This document shows positions 42,541 through 56,100 of a stretch of 64,000 nt of DNA, piece after piece. The DNA comes from Plasmodium malariae (Eukaryota > Apicomplexa > Aconoidasida > Haemosporida > Plasmodiidae). Location of the stretch: assembly GCF_900090045.1 (NCBI RefSeq), contig NW_021638326.1:62001-126000 (forward strand). Reading direction: 5' to 3'. The translations under genes and the position numbers were made by a program. The notes below the pieces were generated by a model. The model did no database searches and had not been told where the DNA came from. It saw only the letters and a program-made list of their open reading frames with translations. Each line of letters begins with the position of its first letter. Position 1 is the first letter of the stretch.

Positions 42541-42922
42541 ATGGATAAATTTAACATTTCCCCATAACAAGAAATAGAGTATTTTTTTCGTATTTTATTA
42601 ATGACAATATTAGTAAGGAAAATATTCAGTTAGTTCGTTACATTAAATAAATAATTATATCTTTCTAATATTTATGAATTATTTCCAATTATTTTATTTT
42701 TTTTAAGTTTATTTCATTTATTCTATATTATATGGTAACAATTATATTATTTTTAAAGTTATTTTACTATATATATAGTAAAGCATATTATATTTGTATA
42801 TATATTATTAAGTATTTTTGAAGAAAAAATAAAAAAAGTTTTTAAAAAAAAATTTAGCTTACTGTATCTTTAAAAATAAATTACTATTATTTTTTTCCTC
42901 TTTGCATATGTTAAATATGTAC

Positions 42923-43819
42923 ATGATGAAACAAAGAATGAACTTACATATAATTATAAAAATCTGGGAGTTTCTCATTTTAACTTGGATATACCCTTTT
43001 ATCAGTGATCTGGTGCGATTGTATTATTTAAGTGAAATTGTTTGTTTATATTCATAATGTTTTATTTTTTTTAATTATATACTTTATTATGAAATTATTA
43101 TTTTTTTTTAAATATGTACCTTGTTTTTTTAGAATGTACCTAATTATTATTTGGATAAATTCTGCAATAATAATAAAATGTTAGATACAAGAAATTATCG
43201 ATCACTGACAAAAAATAAGCTGGAAAAAAAGTCAAATATTGCAAGAGTAAAAGAAAGAAAATCAATATACAAAGAATTCGAAAATAAAGAAATATTTAAT
43301 AATGAAGAAGAATCTAAAGTTAGAAACAAACTACCAAATGGAAGTTTACTAAATAAGGCACAGTACTACACAGAGATTATAGATTATAATAATGGAATGT
43401 TTGATGGAAAACATTTCCATTTTCAAAAAAAATGGATAAAAAAAAAATATTATGATGATTTTCTTGAGAAAAAAAGAAGAATTCGTGATATAACTTTAAA
43501 AAAAATAAAATTTAAAAATTACGGATTTGTAGTTGCTATACTTTTTATTTTTTTCTTATTCGGATTAGGATTACCTACACTAAATATATTAAGTTTTTTA
43601 AATATTATAGAAATTGGAATGTACAAAGACTCATTAATGCATCAGATTTGGGAATTTATAGAAGGATGCATCAATGGAATTGGTTTAAACAAATATAATA
43701 TATATTTAGTATCATTGTCTATATTTTTCGTTTTATTAGCTATTGTAGTTATAATAGTCTTAACTAGGATTTTAAGAAATAATGAAAAATATAATAAGAC
43801 TAAACTGATGACTAATTAA
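42923..43819 (+). CDS. fam-l/fam-m family exported protein, type B core (two exons, 258 aa)
   Basis: Join 42923-43012 and 43133-43819; the 120-bp phase-0 intron begins GTGCGATTGT, where most relatives have GTATGATA, and ends TTTTTTTAG. Exon 1 has a double ATG (42923, 42926) and a signal-like HIIIKIWEFLILTWIYPF. The PEXEL-like site reads RSLTK at 53-57, so both the second Leu and the Ala of RLLAK are changed. The type B core follows (YNNGMFDGKHFHFQKKWIKK, about 115-134). TM1 is at about 161-179, then a loop of about 40 residues containing EGCINGIG, TM2 at about 219-241, and the tail RNNEKYNKTKLMTN. It shares DDFLEKKRRIRDITLKK with the gene at 8630, its counterpart in the first unit. Tentatively fam-m; function unknown. 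Confidence 0.92.
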
Positions 43820-43987
43820 AATAAATATAAAAAATTTACAATATTATGTGAAAAATCATTTAGTAAGAACTAATATTTGTAATATCTTTAATTATGTTCT
43901 TATTAAACTTACTCATAATTAATTATATTTTATAGATTCTCTAGTATATGCTTTGTCTTTTCGATGCAGATCAATGGAATATAATGT

Positions 43988-44035
43988 TCTTCGTTTTTTT
44001 GTAAATTTGAATATTTGATGATTTCAAATTTGTCT
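43988..44035 (+). promoter_or_regulatory. conserved fam 3' element (gene at 42923)
   Basis: gtaaatttgaatatttgatg starts at 44001, 182 nt past the stop, then atttcaaatttgt. The nearer word tagtaagaactaatat lies at 43861, 42 nt past the stop. Confidence 0.4.
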
Positions 44036-45930
44036 ATCAAAATAATTATTTCAACTCAATTATTTTCTTAATATATATATTTGTGTATCTAAATGGAATT
44101 TTATGAAAAATATATGCTTTTTCTTATAAATGAATATAAAGCAGCAAAACTCATATATTCTTATTAGTGTGCTATAATTTATATTTGATATGAAAATTGT
44201 TTTGTTATCTTTTTTATCTTGTTCTAATGAAAAATGATTATGTTTTAAAGTTATTAAATAAAAGTATTATTATCTTTAAATTTACAATAAGTATATTTTG
44301 TTTTATATTTAATGAAAGTAAGTGAATATATATTTGTTAAATTAATATGTATATGTATATTATTTATACATGGAAAAATATTTAATTTTATTTCTATAAA
44401 TACTGTTTTACGTGATATATGTAATAAAATATATTAATTTTAAAAGACCTTTTTAATAGTCGTTTATATTTTTTTCATTTTATATTTATGTAATTATAAA
44501 TATATAATAGTATTATATTCTTGTTAATTATTAATTATTTATAATTCAATACTAATTTGGAAATTCGAAATAATTACAATTAAAAGGAGTTAAATCCATT
44601 TATAATATCATTATTATATTTCTTATTGGCGCAGTTATTTCGATTCCGAATAAATTATTTACATACAAGTTGTTTTGAAAAATTATTGAAAATTATAGAA
44701 AATTATATTAAGTATGATTCTTATTTTTCATCTCGTTAAATTTTTAATATATTAAATTGAATCAACAGTTAATGGGTAAAATATTCAAATATACCTTATT
44801 TACTCCTTAAAATTTTAAATATCTAATAATGCTTTATATGCCTATAAATATATATTTATATGTAATTAGGAAAAATATATATTCTTACTATTTTTTATTA
44901 TGTGTAATTATTTATTTATATATTTGTCTTACTTCGTATGGTATCTATACATATATTAAGTAAATGTTTAATATTATTTAAGTGCATCAAATTATATAAA
45001 TCGTTTATATTTATCATTACTAATTTTTTCATTTTTATAACGATAATTTTTTAAATAAAATAACAGTAAAAAAAAACATTTTATTTTTTTACGATTAATT
45101 TATAAATAGATGTTTAATGTACAGATTATTACTAACATATATTCAAATTTTATTATTTAACTTTTGTTTTAGTATAAACTCTATTTAAGGAATTAAATAT
45201 TTTGTGTGTTCCTACGATATTTCTATTAATAAGAGGATACATATATTTAATATTTTATTAATCCATATAAATAATTTTAATTCATATCTATTTTTAAAAA
45301 TATTACTTCGATGGTTTTAATATAAATACGTGATAACGAAAAATGTTATAAATTACTATTACTGGCAGAATAAAATGAATATATTATTTAAGTAAGGATA
45401 CTCTGGAACTAAATAATTTCCTGAAAGAATAATGTCATAATTTAATTTTTTTTTTTTTTTTTTCATTATATTTCTTCTAAATATGTTAATTTAAATAAAA
45501 AAAAAAAAAAAAAAGAAAAAAAATTCTGGTAAATGAACTTAAAAGTAAATTTTTAACGAAAATGGTAAGAATTAAAGTTAAGTAAAAATTATAATATTCA
45601 GAAATTATAATACAAAAATAAAAAATTTAATTTATTTACCTTATATGTATATATTATTTCATAGATTTGATTGTAATTTTTACGTCTATATTTTAATTGA
45701 ATTGTATTCCTTTGAAAAACGAAAGCTTTACATTTAACACGTCATAAAATGTGGTACATAATATGGTTTTTTTTGTTTATCATTTTTTCTATTTTTTATT
45801 AAATAATAATAATATTACTTAACACTAATAAAACGTCTTTCCAAAATACGATGTTAATAAAATTAGAATTATTAATAGAAAAATATTGTCATAATTACAT
45901 ATTATCATCTCCAAATAGAGGACAACATAT
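44036..45930. other. intergenic DNA between type B and type A genes
   Basis: No gene supported. It has long homopolymers at about 45447-45463 (T) and 45497-45515 (A). Confidence 0.5.
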
Positions 45931-45967
45931 TTCCTATATTCTATACATACTATATTCTATAGATTCC
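45931..45967 (+). promoter_or_regulatory. fam upstream box, diverged form (gene at 46354)
   Basis: ttcctatattctatacatac then tatattctatagattcc; the part aligning with the core (TTCTAT at 45939) is 415 nt from the ATG. The preceding aaaattagaattattaatag (about 45860) matches the 13.4 kb copy. Confidence 0.45.
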
Positions 45968-46353
45968 ATAAACTAGATATATTCAGTATTTAGAAATATT
46001 AATTAAACTTATACTTTAATTATTAGTAAAAAAACAATTTGATTAAACTCCCACATATAATAAATAAATTATATATTTTAAATATTCTTGAATAAATTCA
46101 AATTTTGTTATTTTTATTATAATTATTTATTTAAAAATATAATTAATAATTTTTTAATATATATTTAGAGTTTTCATTTTATATGTCTGTATAAAAATAC
46201 TTTGTAGTTACATATATGTTATTAGGTTTTTATGAAAATATATAAAAAAAAAAATTAGAAATATAAATGTAGCATCATATATGATTAGAAGTATACAATA
46301 TTAATGTAAATTTATTTGTCATTTTATACATTAGAGATCTAAAAACGTATATC

Positions 46354-47389
46354 ATGAAACAATATCTTAAGTCAATCTTATTTATTAAAATTTCTGTGTT
46401 TGTTCTTGTAACTTGGATATCCGATCTTAACGATGATATCGTATGCTCAAATTATTTAAGGATATTTTTATTATTTATATTTTTCTGTATTTTATTCTTA
46501 TTTATACTGTTTTTAGTGTTTTATTTTTAATTTTTTTAAATCATAAATATTTAATTTATGTTTTCAGATGAAGTTTAACAAATCTCTAGATAAGATATAC
46601 AAATTTCATAGAAAAATAGATACAAGAAATGATCGATTACTAGCAAATTATAAAAAAAATAAAGACTCAATTATTACGGGGTTAAAGGAGGAGATATTAA
46701 ATAATGAAGTTCATGAAAGTAAAGATCTAACTTATAAGGAAAAGGAGAAAACAGGACAAAAGAAATTATCATGTAAATATACATCCAGGAATGGAGGTGT
46801 AGATGTAAAAGCTATGAGAAATAAATATTGTACATTTGAAACAAAAAAATATTCCAATATGGAAAAAAAAATATTCAAAGAACTTGATTATGTAAATTTT
46901 CTTCAAAACAACAGGACAATTAGCGACAAGACTTACAAAAAAATAATCCATAAAAAATATGGTTTAAAACTAGCTATACCTGTATTATTGTTCTTGTTTT
47001 TCTTGATAGTATTCATAGTAGATTTCTCACTAGGTTTTTCTAAAACTAACGTTTCATGGGAAAGAAGTTTTTTAGGACTATGGCCTCATTTAAAAGAGTT
47101 GACTAGTGGTGAGGATGGATGGTTAATGACTGTATTAAAATGGTTGGAAAAAAATACATCAGGATTTTGGCGCCATTATGGTATGGGGGAGCAGTTTACT
47201 GCATGTAATTTGTGTAAAACTGTATCAGGTAGTATTAAGATCAGTGAAACATGCATATTAGGACAGTTATTTGGATATATATTCTATTTCGTACCGTTCA
47301 TTATATTAGGTGTCACATTTATATCATGGATTATTTATTACCATAAAAAAGTTAAAAAATATCAAAATATTAAATTAAGGAAAAGATAA
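46354..47389 (+). CDS. fam-l/fam-m family exported protein, type A core (two exons, 302 aa)
   Basis: Join 46354-46440 and 46568-47389; the 127-bp phase-0 intron runs GTATGCTCAA to TGTTTTCAG. Exon 1 (YLKSILFIKISVFVLVTWIS) is nearly the same as that of the 13904 gene. Exon 2 has RLLAN at 52-56, which lacks the Lys of the relatives, and core CTFETKKYSNMEKKIFKELD from about 117. TM1 is at about 162-184 and TM2 at about 260-286. The loop of about 75 residues is the longest in the window, Trp-rich near its start and with four Cys near its end (C..C.........C pattern around CNLCKTVSGSIKISETC), which could form disulphides outside the membrane. The tail is KKVKKYQNIKLRKR. It is tentatively fam-l and pairs with the gene at 13904. 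The minus-strand frame at 46769-46951 is a shadow. Confidence 0.93.
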
Positions 47390-47557
47390 AACTAATAATA
47401 CGAAAAATGTTTCATTCTACAAAGAAGCCTTTAATATGATTTACTAACTCTAATGCCTTTACACAAGTGTTTATTGAACTTCCATATAATTATATTTTAT
47501 AAATGTATATACACACAAGTCGCCTTTTTTTTTTACAAATATATAACAAAAGATTTT

Positions 47558-47605
47558 ATTTTTTTTTAAATTTGAATTTCTAACATCCTTCAATTCGATT
47601 ATAAG
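47558..47605 (+). promoter_or_regulatory. conserved fam 3' element (gene at 46354)
   Basis: aaatttgaatttctaacatc starts at about 47568, 179 nt past the stop, then cttcaattcg, after a T-rich run. Confidence 0.35.
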
Positions 47606-50105
47606 TTAATGTATGAGAATGATTAATTTACATGATTTCCTATATCCAAGTATGCATTTATATAGATTGTCATTAAAAATGATTATATATACTACATATG
47701 TGAGTCAAATTTAATATATAATAACCGAATTTATATAATTTTACTGAAATATTTTAATTTCTATTTTATTTAAAAGTACTCCTTTTATGTTTTTTATTTT
47801 GTTATAATCTAAAAGTGTTATTTTTTTATGTTATTAAGAAAAATTATAATTACTTTTGTATTAGCAATTAATTTATTTTGTTTTGTATATAATAAAAGTG
47901 AATATATGTCGTTTCTTTTATATATATATATACTTTTTTAACCTTGGAAAGAGCTAATATTTCTTTTATAAAATAGGTGTATGAAAATTATTTTGTAGAA
48001 CGTAATTGTTGTAAAAAGTTTTTTAATATATATTTATTTTACTTTGCATGATATATCTTTGAAGATATAAAAATATATTTAAAATATATTTTTTTAAAAT
48101 TTTTATTATCTGTTGTAGTTTAAAAACTTATATAATTTTTATATATTTACAACTTAATGAAGAGTTAAAAACATTAATTATTTTATTATTGTGTTTATTT
48201 GAGGTATTTAATTAATTTTGCAGTAACAGAATTGTATATATATATATATATATATATTATAGAAACAATTTATAAATAAACATACTGAAAATTTATTTCA
48301 TTTTTTGTATTACTAAGAAATTGAACTAATGAATTAAATGTAATCATATATGAATGAATTATATATATAATTTCTTTTTTTTTCTTTTTCTTAATATTGT
48401 AATTTTTAAAAATATGATTATATCTCTAAAATGTAAAATTAACAGTAGGCATAAAACAAAATAAATAAATCATACATTTAAATAATACCGTATATACATT
48501 GTTTTACATGTATTTCGTATTATATATATTTGTATATACATTAAGGAATGAGCTAATATTATTTTAATGGTTTATAATAATATATGTAGTTTATATCAAC
48601 TATTAATAATTTCTTCATATTAATAATGATAATTTTTCATATAAAATAAAGCTGAAAAAAAAAAAAATTTTATAGAGAGTTTGTAATTACGTATTATTAT
48701 TTTTATCATATAATTTAAAATATTATATATTGAAAAAGTTACTTTATTTAATTTTTTTACTGTGTGTTATTAAATAAGTTTAATAGTTAAGTTTACCATA
48801 TAAGCTGTTGAAAATAATATCTTTTTATTAAATTTTATTTTTTATATATTTATATTAAATTTATAATATAATATTAATAATATTTTTAATTATTTCTCTT
48901 AAATAAGTTTAAAAAGTTATTCGTTAGTCCCAAAACGCGTGTATATATTATTACTTGTAAGAGTATACTTAGAAACTAAAGAAAATGAATATATTACATA
49001 TGAACTTTTCCAAATTGGGAGAATGGAAGAAATGATAATGAAAATTTTTATAAAATGTAAATATTTGTATTATTGTTAATATTAACTATTACTGTATTTT
49101 ACTAAAATATTTTCTTCGATGTATATAATATATATATATATATATAAAATTATTGTATAACGAAAATTTTTTTTTTTTTTTTGGTGAATAATGGGACACT
49201 AAAATTGTATTTCTATTTAGTTATATTTCTAGCGTATTGGAAAGAAATGAATAATAAAAATAGAAAAATAGTAAATTTAATTAGGTCCTATTATTACATA
49301 TTAAGATATATAAGAAAACTAAATTAAGTAATATTTTTGTTATACTTAAAAGCATATTATTGAATACTTCATATCATTAGATTTATATTAAACCGTATTA
49401 AACAATGGGTACTCTAAATATTTAAAAGGTTATCATATTTTAATTTTTTTTTTTTTTTTATAAGAATTTATAAATAATTAATCATATCATATTATTGAAA
49501 AAAATTATATTAAAATTATGTAGTCCTATATTTTTTATTTGTAGGAAATTATTCAATAATATTAATAAGAAAAATGCATATATTATATAGAATTACAAAA
49601 TATAATCAAATGTAAGTAAGAACGTTCCTATAGTTAAAAAGAAAAAAATATTACGAAAATGCTCTTTTGTATAAGGCATAAAAACAATATTTATAAAAAT
49701 ATCTATATGAATAAAAAAGTAATGATGATAATAAAATTTGTATAGAATTATAAAAACTTGTTTTCGTGTATTTATTCTTTTTCTTTAATACTATTAGCTT
49801 TTCATTTATTTGTATATTTATTGTATTACTAAAGTAAAATACATGACAACAAAATTCTTCTTTACTAGAAGCCACTTAAGAAAAAGTTAAATATTTTGAG
49901 CATGTATAACATTAAAACCGTAAAAAAGTTAGATACTTAATTCAAAAAAAATAAAAATACTTTTTGGGAATTTTCTGAATATTAAGATTTTAATTTTTCT
50001 ATGATAATATTGAACTTTAATATATATAATTTGTTTTATCCTTTTTTTTCATTGTTTTTAATTATTAATATATATATATGTAACGAACATACATTACGTG
50101 GGTAT
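47606..50105. other. intergenic DNA downstream of type A gene
   Basis: No gene supported. It contains an (AT)n run at 48235-48257. A 74-codon minus-strand frame at 49651-49875 (Lys/Tyr/Phe-rich, no signal or family motif) is not credible. Confidence 0.5.
48235..48257. repeat. (AT)n microsatellite
   Basis: Alternating T/A run of about 23 bases. Confidence 0.8.
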
Positions 50106-53100
50106 GTATATTCCATGAGAGATCCTTAGTTCACATATTTACATGTCCCTCTTATCTGACTTCGTTTATTCTCTCTTTTATCTTAGTTTTTTAGTTTTCT
50201 ATTTTTGTAATTAATATTTGAAATATTAAAATCGAAAATTAAGACAATATTAAATTCCAATAGAAATACATCGTATACTAGTTTTTAAGAATAAGTAAAA
50301 GTAATATTTGAAATTTACAGTGGTAGCAAAATAAATGAATTTAACACATAATATTGAATTAATACAATAATTCTTGTAATATTTATAGTTAAAATTATAA
50401 AAACTAATTTATTTTATCTACTTAGGGTATCAATTTTTATTGTACCTATAAGTATTTATAGAGTGTAAATGCACACATTTCAATAAATAAAAAACATTAG
50501 AATTTCGTAAATTAACATTGTATACATGTGACATTTATCAATATTATGGACATAAACAAAAGGCTTTCTTTTTATTTGTTACTTGTATCTGTATGCAGAT
50601 GACTTATTTATCCAGAAAGTGAGTTGCGCTGAAAAAGGAGTAAATGCAGAAGAAGTAATATATTATCCAACAAGATTATGCAAAAGTGACTTCAAGAAAA
50701 TAAAAAAAAATTAAATAACATAAAAAGTGATTAATATTGATACAAAATGTATCTATATAATTGGAAATTTTAAGATAATTTTTTTTTTCTGTTTTAGGAT
50801 CTTATAGCAATTAAAAAGAAGTTTTTCTGAATAGGAAGATGGATATATATGTAATTGTTTTACGTAAAAGATACAGAAAAATATAGTTATATATCTGTTT
50901 AGAATATTTCTCTAATTTATTTTTTCTTTACTTTGTATGAATGAAGAAGTAAAAAAATAAGCCTTTAACTATGTAGTTTCTTTAGAAATGGGGATATAAG
51001 ACTTAAAAACAATTGTTATCAACATATTTATATGTGTCAATAATGTTGCTATACGTGTGCATTTATATGTGCATACATATGTGTGTGTGTACATTTGCAC
51101 ATGAACGTGCATACATGCGTGTATGTATATATGTAAATAATTATAGGAGAGTGTACATATGTATTCTTAATGTAATATATCCATTTACATATTTCAATGC
51201 ATGTACCTACCTATATTTCAAAAAACGTATCTTTATTTTTAAACTTGAGAAAATACGTATAATTATTTGACTATAATAGTAACAGGGATGATGTAATCAT
51301 GTTTTACTAACTAAACGGAGTGAACATAAATATAATAGTAACAAATAAAAGACATACAATATATATTTACAGACTGGTTTATCCATTTCATCTTATGAGA
51401 TTATTACAACATTGACTTATCATGGCTTAGCTTCATACATATATATGAAAATTTTTTTTTATGTTATTGCACCCATCATTCAAGACATCAATAAAGAAAC
51501 TCATAGGAAGTGTGCATTTATACAGACACTAATACTAATTTAATCCGTTTAAAGTAAAATAAATAGAATAAGTAATTTATCTCAGGAATACAATGTTATG
51601 TCAATAACTTAAACAATTTGAGGACACAAATGAGTTAATAACTATGTTCATTAATAGGACAGCATTATTCACGGTTATATGCTTATCTATGTGTACGACT
51701 CTCACGCATATATATATTTTGTTATATTCTCTTTCTTTGTATGTGTTAAATCATTTATATTGAAAATGCATAAAGAGAAAAACATGCGCACATGCATATG
51801 TATGCAAACTTTGAATATTGGAAATTTATATAAATGAAATTACTAACATTACCAAGATATGTTAATCCGTTGTAGTTGTGAAAAATATAGAATAAGTTAA
51901 TGTACATAAGAGAGAATGTAACGGATGATAAAATTCAAATAAATGACAAATAAGAATAACAACAATATATAAAGTTCGTTGAAACACTAATTTCTCTTAT
52001 GGATGTTAATAAAGAAAAAGGAAAAAAAAATATATATATATAAATTATAAGTCATTTGAACAGAGATATGTACAAATTAATAATTTGAAAAAGAAATTAG
52101 TTTAACTGTAGACCATTTTTTATTGCGTCAAAACTGTTAACGTTCATTTGATTATTTCTATTAAATATATTTATAAGGAGATTAATTAACGGGTTCAACG
52201 TAAGCATGGAAAAAACAAAAAATAATAATATAGAAATTACAAAAACATAAGGAGTAAAGGTATAAGAAAAAACCGAATGTTATTAGTTCTTCGTAGGAAG
52301 TTAGAAAACATAATATAAGTAAATAAGTGTACATATACATGAACTGTAATTACATGCTGATGTATATGTTAATAATTTTCACTATAGATAAACAAGTATC
52401 TAACGAAGTTTACACATGTAATAGTAAAAAATATGCACAAGTAAATTACGTATGTAAATTTGAATGTAATGAATTAAATCATATGGAAGAGGGAAAAAGG
52501 AATAAATTTTACATTAATTTTTTTATTTTGGTAAGAATTACATTAGATATATACATGGAAACAAATTTGTAGTAAGAAAGTATTAAATATGTTTTGAAAA
52601 AAATAAATTTATTAGAAAAAATAAATATCTGTAAAATTATAGAGTAATATAAAACACATATAAATGAAACTCATAATGGTTTTTATTTATTGATAATTTT
52701 AATACATATATGTTTGTGTGGACTTGCTTCAATATAAATCATAGTGAATTAGTATTGTTGATAAGATATAATAGTTATATTATGTATGTTATGGCAAGTA
52801 TATTACCTAATGAAATTATTTGAAAATTATAATTTAACTGAAATTATGTATAGCTCACATAAATTAATTTTTAAACAAAATATTAAAATAAAATGCCATA
52901 TGTCTCATTATTATAATATTAATAACAAGATAAATTAAGATAAATCTAATCTATTATATCAAACACTATATATTTGATACATGACTATTAAAACTGACAC
53001 ATTATGTACAATAATTTAAACAATATTAACGTATTAATATAAATATGTATGAATTAATAAATATACATATAGGAAATAAAAATATTTATTTATTAATTAT

Positions 53101-56100
53101 CCTCCATGTCGTATAAGTTCACTTAGGAATTAATATATTTCAAAAGAAATGACAATTATATATTTAATGTTTATTCATTTTGATAAATATGAATAACTAT
53201 TTAATTTAAATTGACGTGAATATTATTAATAGTTCAAACATGCATAAAAGATTTTAGGAAAAAACAATAGTCTTAAAAATTATCAACTGTATTAGTTACA
53301 TGAATATTTAGGAAATAACTACAAAAATGATGTTTATAAATTTATGTAATTATCATTATATAATATTCAAAACAGATAGAAATGTTAATTAAGATACTAT
53401 ATTTTTCTTTTTTATATAAGAAAGAATTTATAATTTTTAGAAGAATTAAGTATATCCAAATGAAAGAATAATTTAAGTATCCAGAACAAAGAATATTTTA
53501 AATGCGTTTATATATATATATATATATAATTATATAAATATATATACACATGAAAAAATAATATAAAAAAGTGATTATCTTATTTTTGTAGTAAGCTGTA
53601 AGGTAATATGCATCATATAACACTTTAAAATTTTAAAGGCTATATAAATTTTTTTTTAATTAATTATTTTTTAGATAAGTATTTTTTTTACATGTATTAG
53701 TATCAATTCTTTATTAAAGTGTTAATATATTATATTTTCTTATTCATTTTTATTCACTCTGTTTAATAGAAATTTGTAATATAAATATTTCTATTTTTTT
53801 TTTTGGTATATTAATAATATATATAATCATTTGATTAAGTTGTATATAAGCTGTAAATTAAAACATGATTTTGGTATTATTTACTTATAAATCAATAACA
53901 AATATAAACAGTTATATCCTAAATAGAAACGTTAATAAGAAAAATAATACATTAATGAATTTTCTAATTTTTTTTGCTTGTTACGTTATATATAATCATA
54001 CTGTATTTCCTAAAGATATTATGTTTTTGCTGTAATTTTATTTTTAGTTGAATAATTATTAAAAGTATTTTTACCATTTCATATACTTTTAGATTTTTTT
54101 CTTTTTTTTAATATCATAATTTTTATAAATCTTGCAAATATATATTTTTTTTAACAATCAAAAGAAAAAAAATATATAAGATATAAATTATTCAATTCTT
54201 AAATTAAAATTATTTTTTTTTATTCATATTACACGTAATGAATTATATTAACTTATATGAAGTATTGCATACTAAAAAATGTAATGGAAATATATGAGAG
54301 AGTTAAATTCTATAGTACATTTTAAAATATAAATATTATGTACATAAAATAATTCCTGGAATGTATTTTTCAAATTATTCTTAAATAGAAGTTATACATG
54401 TCGTAGGTGTGCGGCATATGTAACATTTATATTTTGTGTTATAAAAAAAAATGTCTTTTTTAGTTTTTCTTTTTTTTTCATCATGTGAATAATATAATAT
54501 GCTATACAATTATTTATGTTTTTCTATTATAAAATAGTATTTAAAAGTTTAGCATGTACAAATAACTAAGCTTATTATTAGGAAACTGACAAAAAAATCA
54601 TTAACTATATTAGTCATATATGTTTATGTACCTGTTCTCTTCACATATATATTGTTTTTGTTCTGATTGTCAAATAATATTTTTATAAAAAAGAAAAATG
54701 TACTTGTTTTATTATTTTTCTTAAAAGCATTCATAACTAAAATTTAGAATTGTTCTGTTATATACTACTATATATATATATATATGTTGAGGGTTTATTG
54801 AAATAATTTGTATTAAAATAAATTCTTTTGATTTTGCGTTTTTGATATATAACTTTATTAAAAGTATTTACTAAATTACTATTAAAAGTATCTTTTATTT
54901 TTTATAATTTATATTTTTATTTTATTTATACTAATTAATACTTTTTTGAAGAATAAAATAGCACTGCAAATAATAATACCCTTATGTTACTACCTTATGA
55001 ATAAACAATAACTTTTTTAGTTACTTTTATATGTAATATAAAATTCATTAATTCTAGTACAAATGAAAAAATTAATTCTTTTATTTTAGTTAAAGCATTT
55101 ATATTTGTCCTTTTATATAGATATGCGCTTAATTCACTGATACGTTGAAATAAAATAGTAGAAAATTTGCCTTATATTTTTTACTGCTTCATGCTATATA
55201 AATATGTGAAGGTAGTTATGTGGAAATTACTTATGAGTAAGTACACTTAATATATATTTAAATAATAAAAACATTTTTTTTTCATTGTAATGGACTTTTA
55301 ATGAATCTATAGTTAGTTAACATTGTGCGCATGGGATATTAGATGCAAGATTCGTTATATTGTTGTCAGAAATAATAAGGAAACATATAATATAGGATTA
55401 GTGATATATTATTTGAAAATGGACATGATACATAAGACAGTGAGGATTACAATATTGAATATACGATGGAAATTTTAAGTCTAAAGATAAATATAATTCA
55501 AAAACTGTAATCAAAAAATTGATTAGGAAATGGACATTTGTGATATATAAACCATTTTATGTGATAAATATATTTAGTTTTTTTTAAAAAAACTGTTCTA
55601 TATGAATCTCAATTATGTGGATGCGTAAAATTAATGTACTGATACTTCCTAAAAAAATTCTAACGTATTACATATTTACGAGTGCTACTTCAGCAATTAG
55701 TCCGTAGGAGTACTTCCTTTAAGAGTATTTACATTACTCTTTTTACTTCTTATTACAATACGAAATTTACTATAATATATGTAATGAATACTAAGACTAT
55801 TGTTAAATTCTGAAGTGGGAAATGCAACTTCATTATGGTAAGTTATTTAATTATGTATTTTATTTATTACTTATATAGTGATAAATATCTCAAAATAAGC
55901 TAAAGAAATAGAAGAAAATAATATCAAAATCCAGTTATAATTAATATTTCGTAATCATATACAATTTTTTCATTTATTTAAGAAACATTTTCAATATACT
56001 TAATGAAGCTATGCTTAAAAAATATTGTTCTTCATTAAATATTTTCCTTATACAGAATATGTATTATACAAAGATATGTTGATATTTTAAAGGAAAAATC

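Noticed and set aside
52327..52572. 81-codon frame in the second long block
   Set aside because: Opens with a hydrophobic stretch but no intact counterpart at 18.8-19.1 kb and no family recognised.
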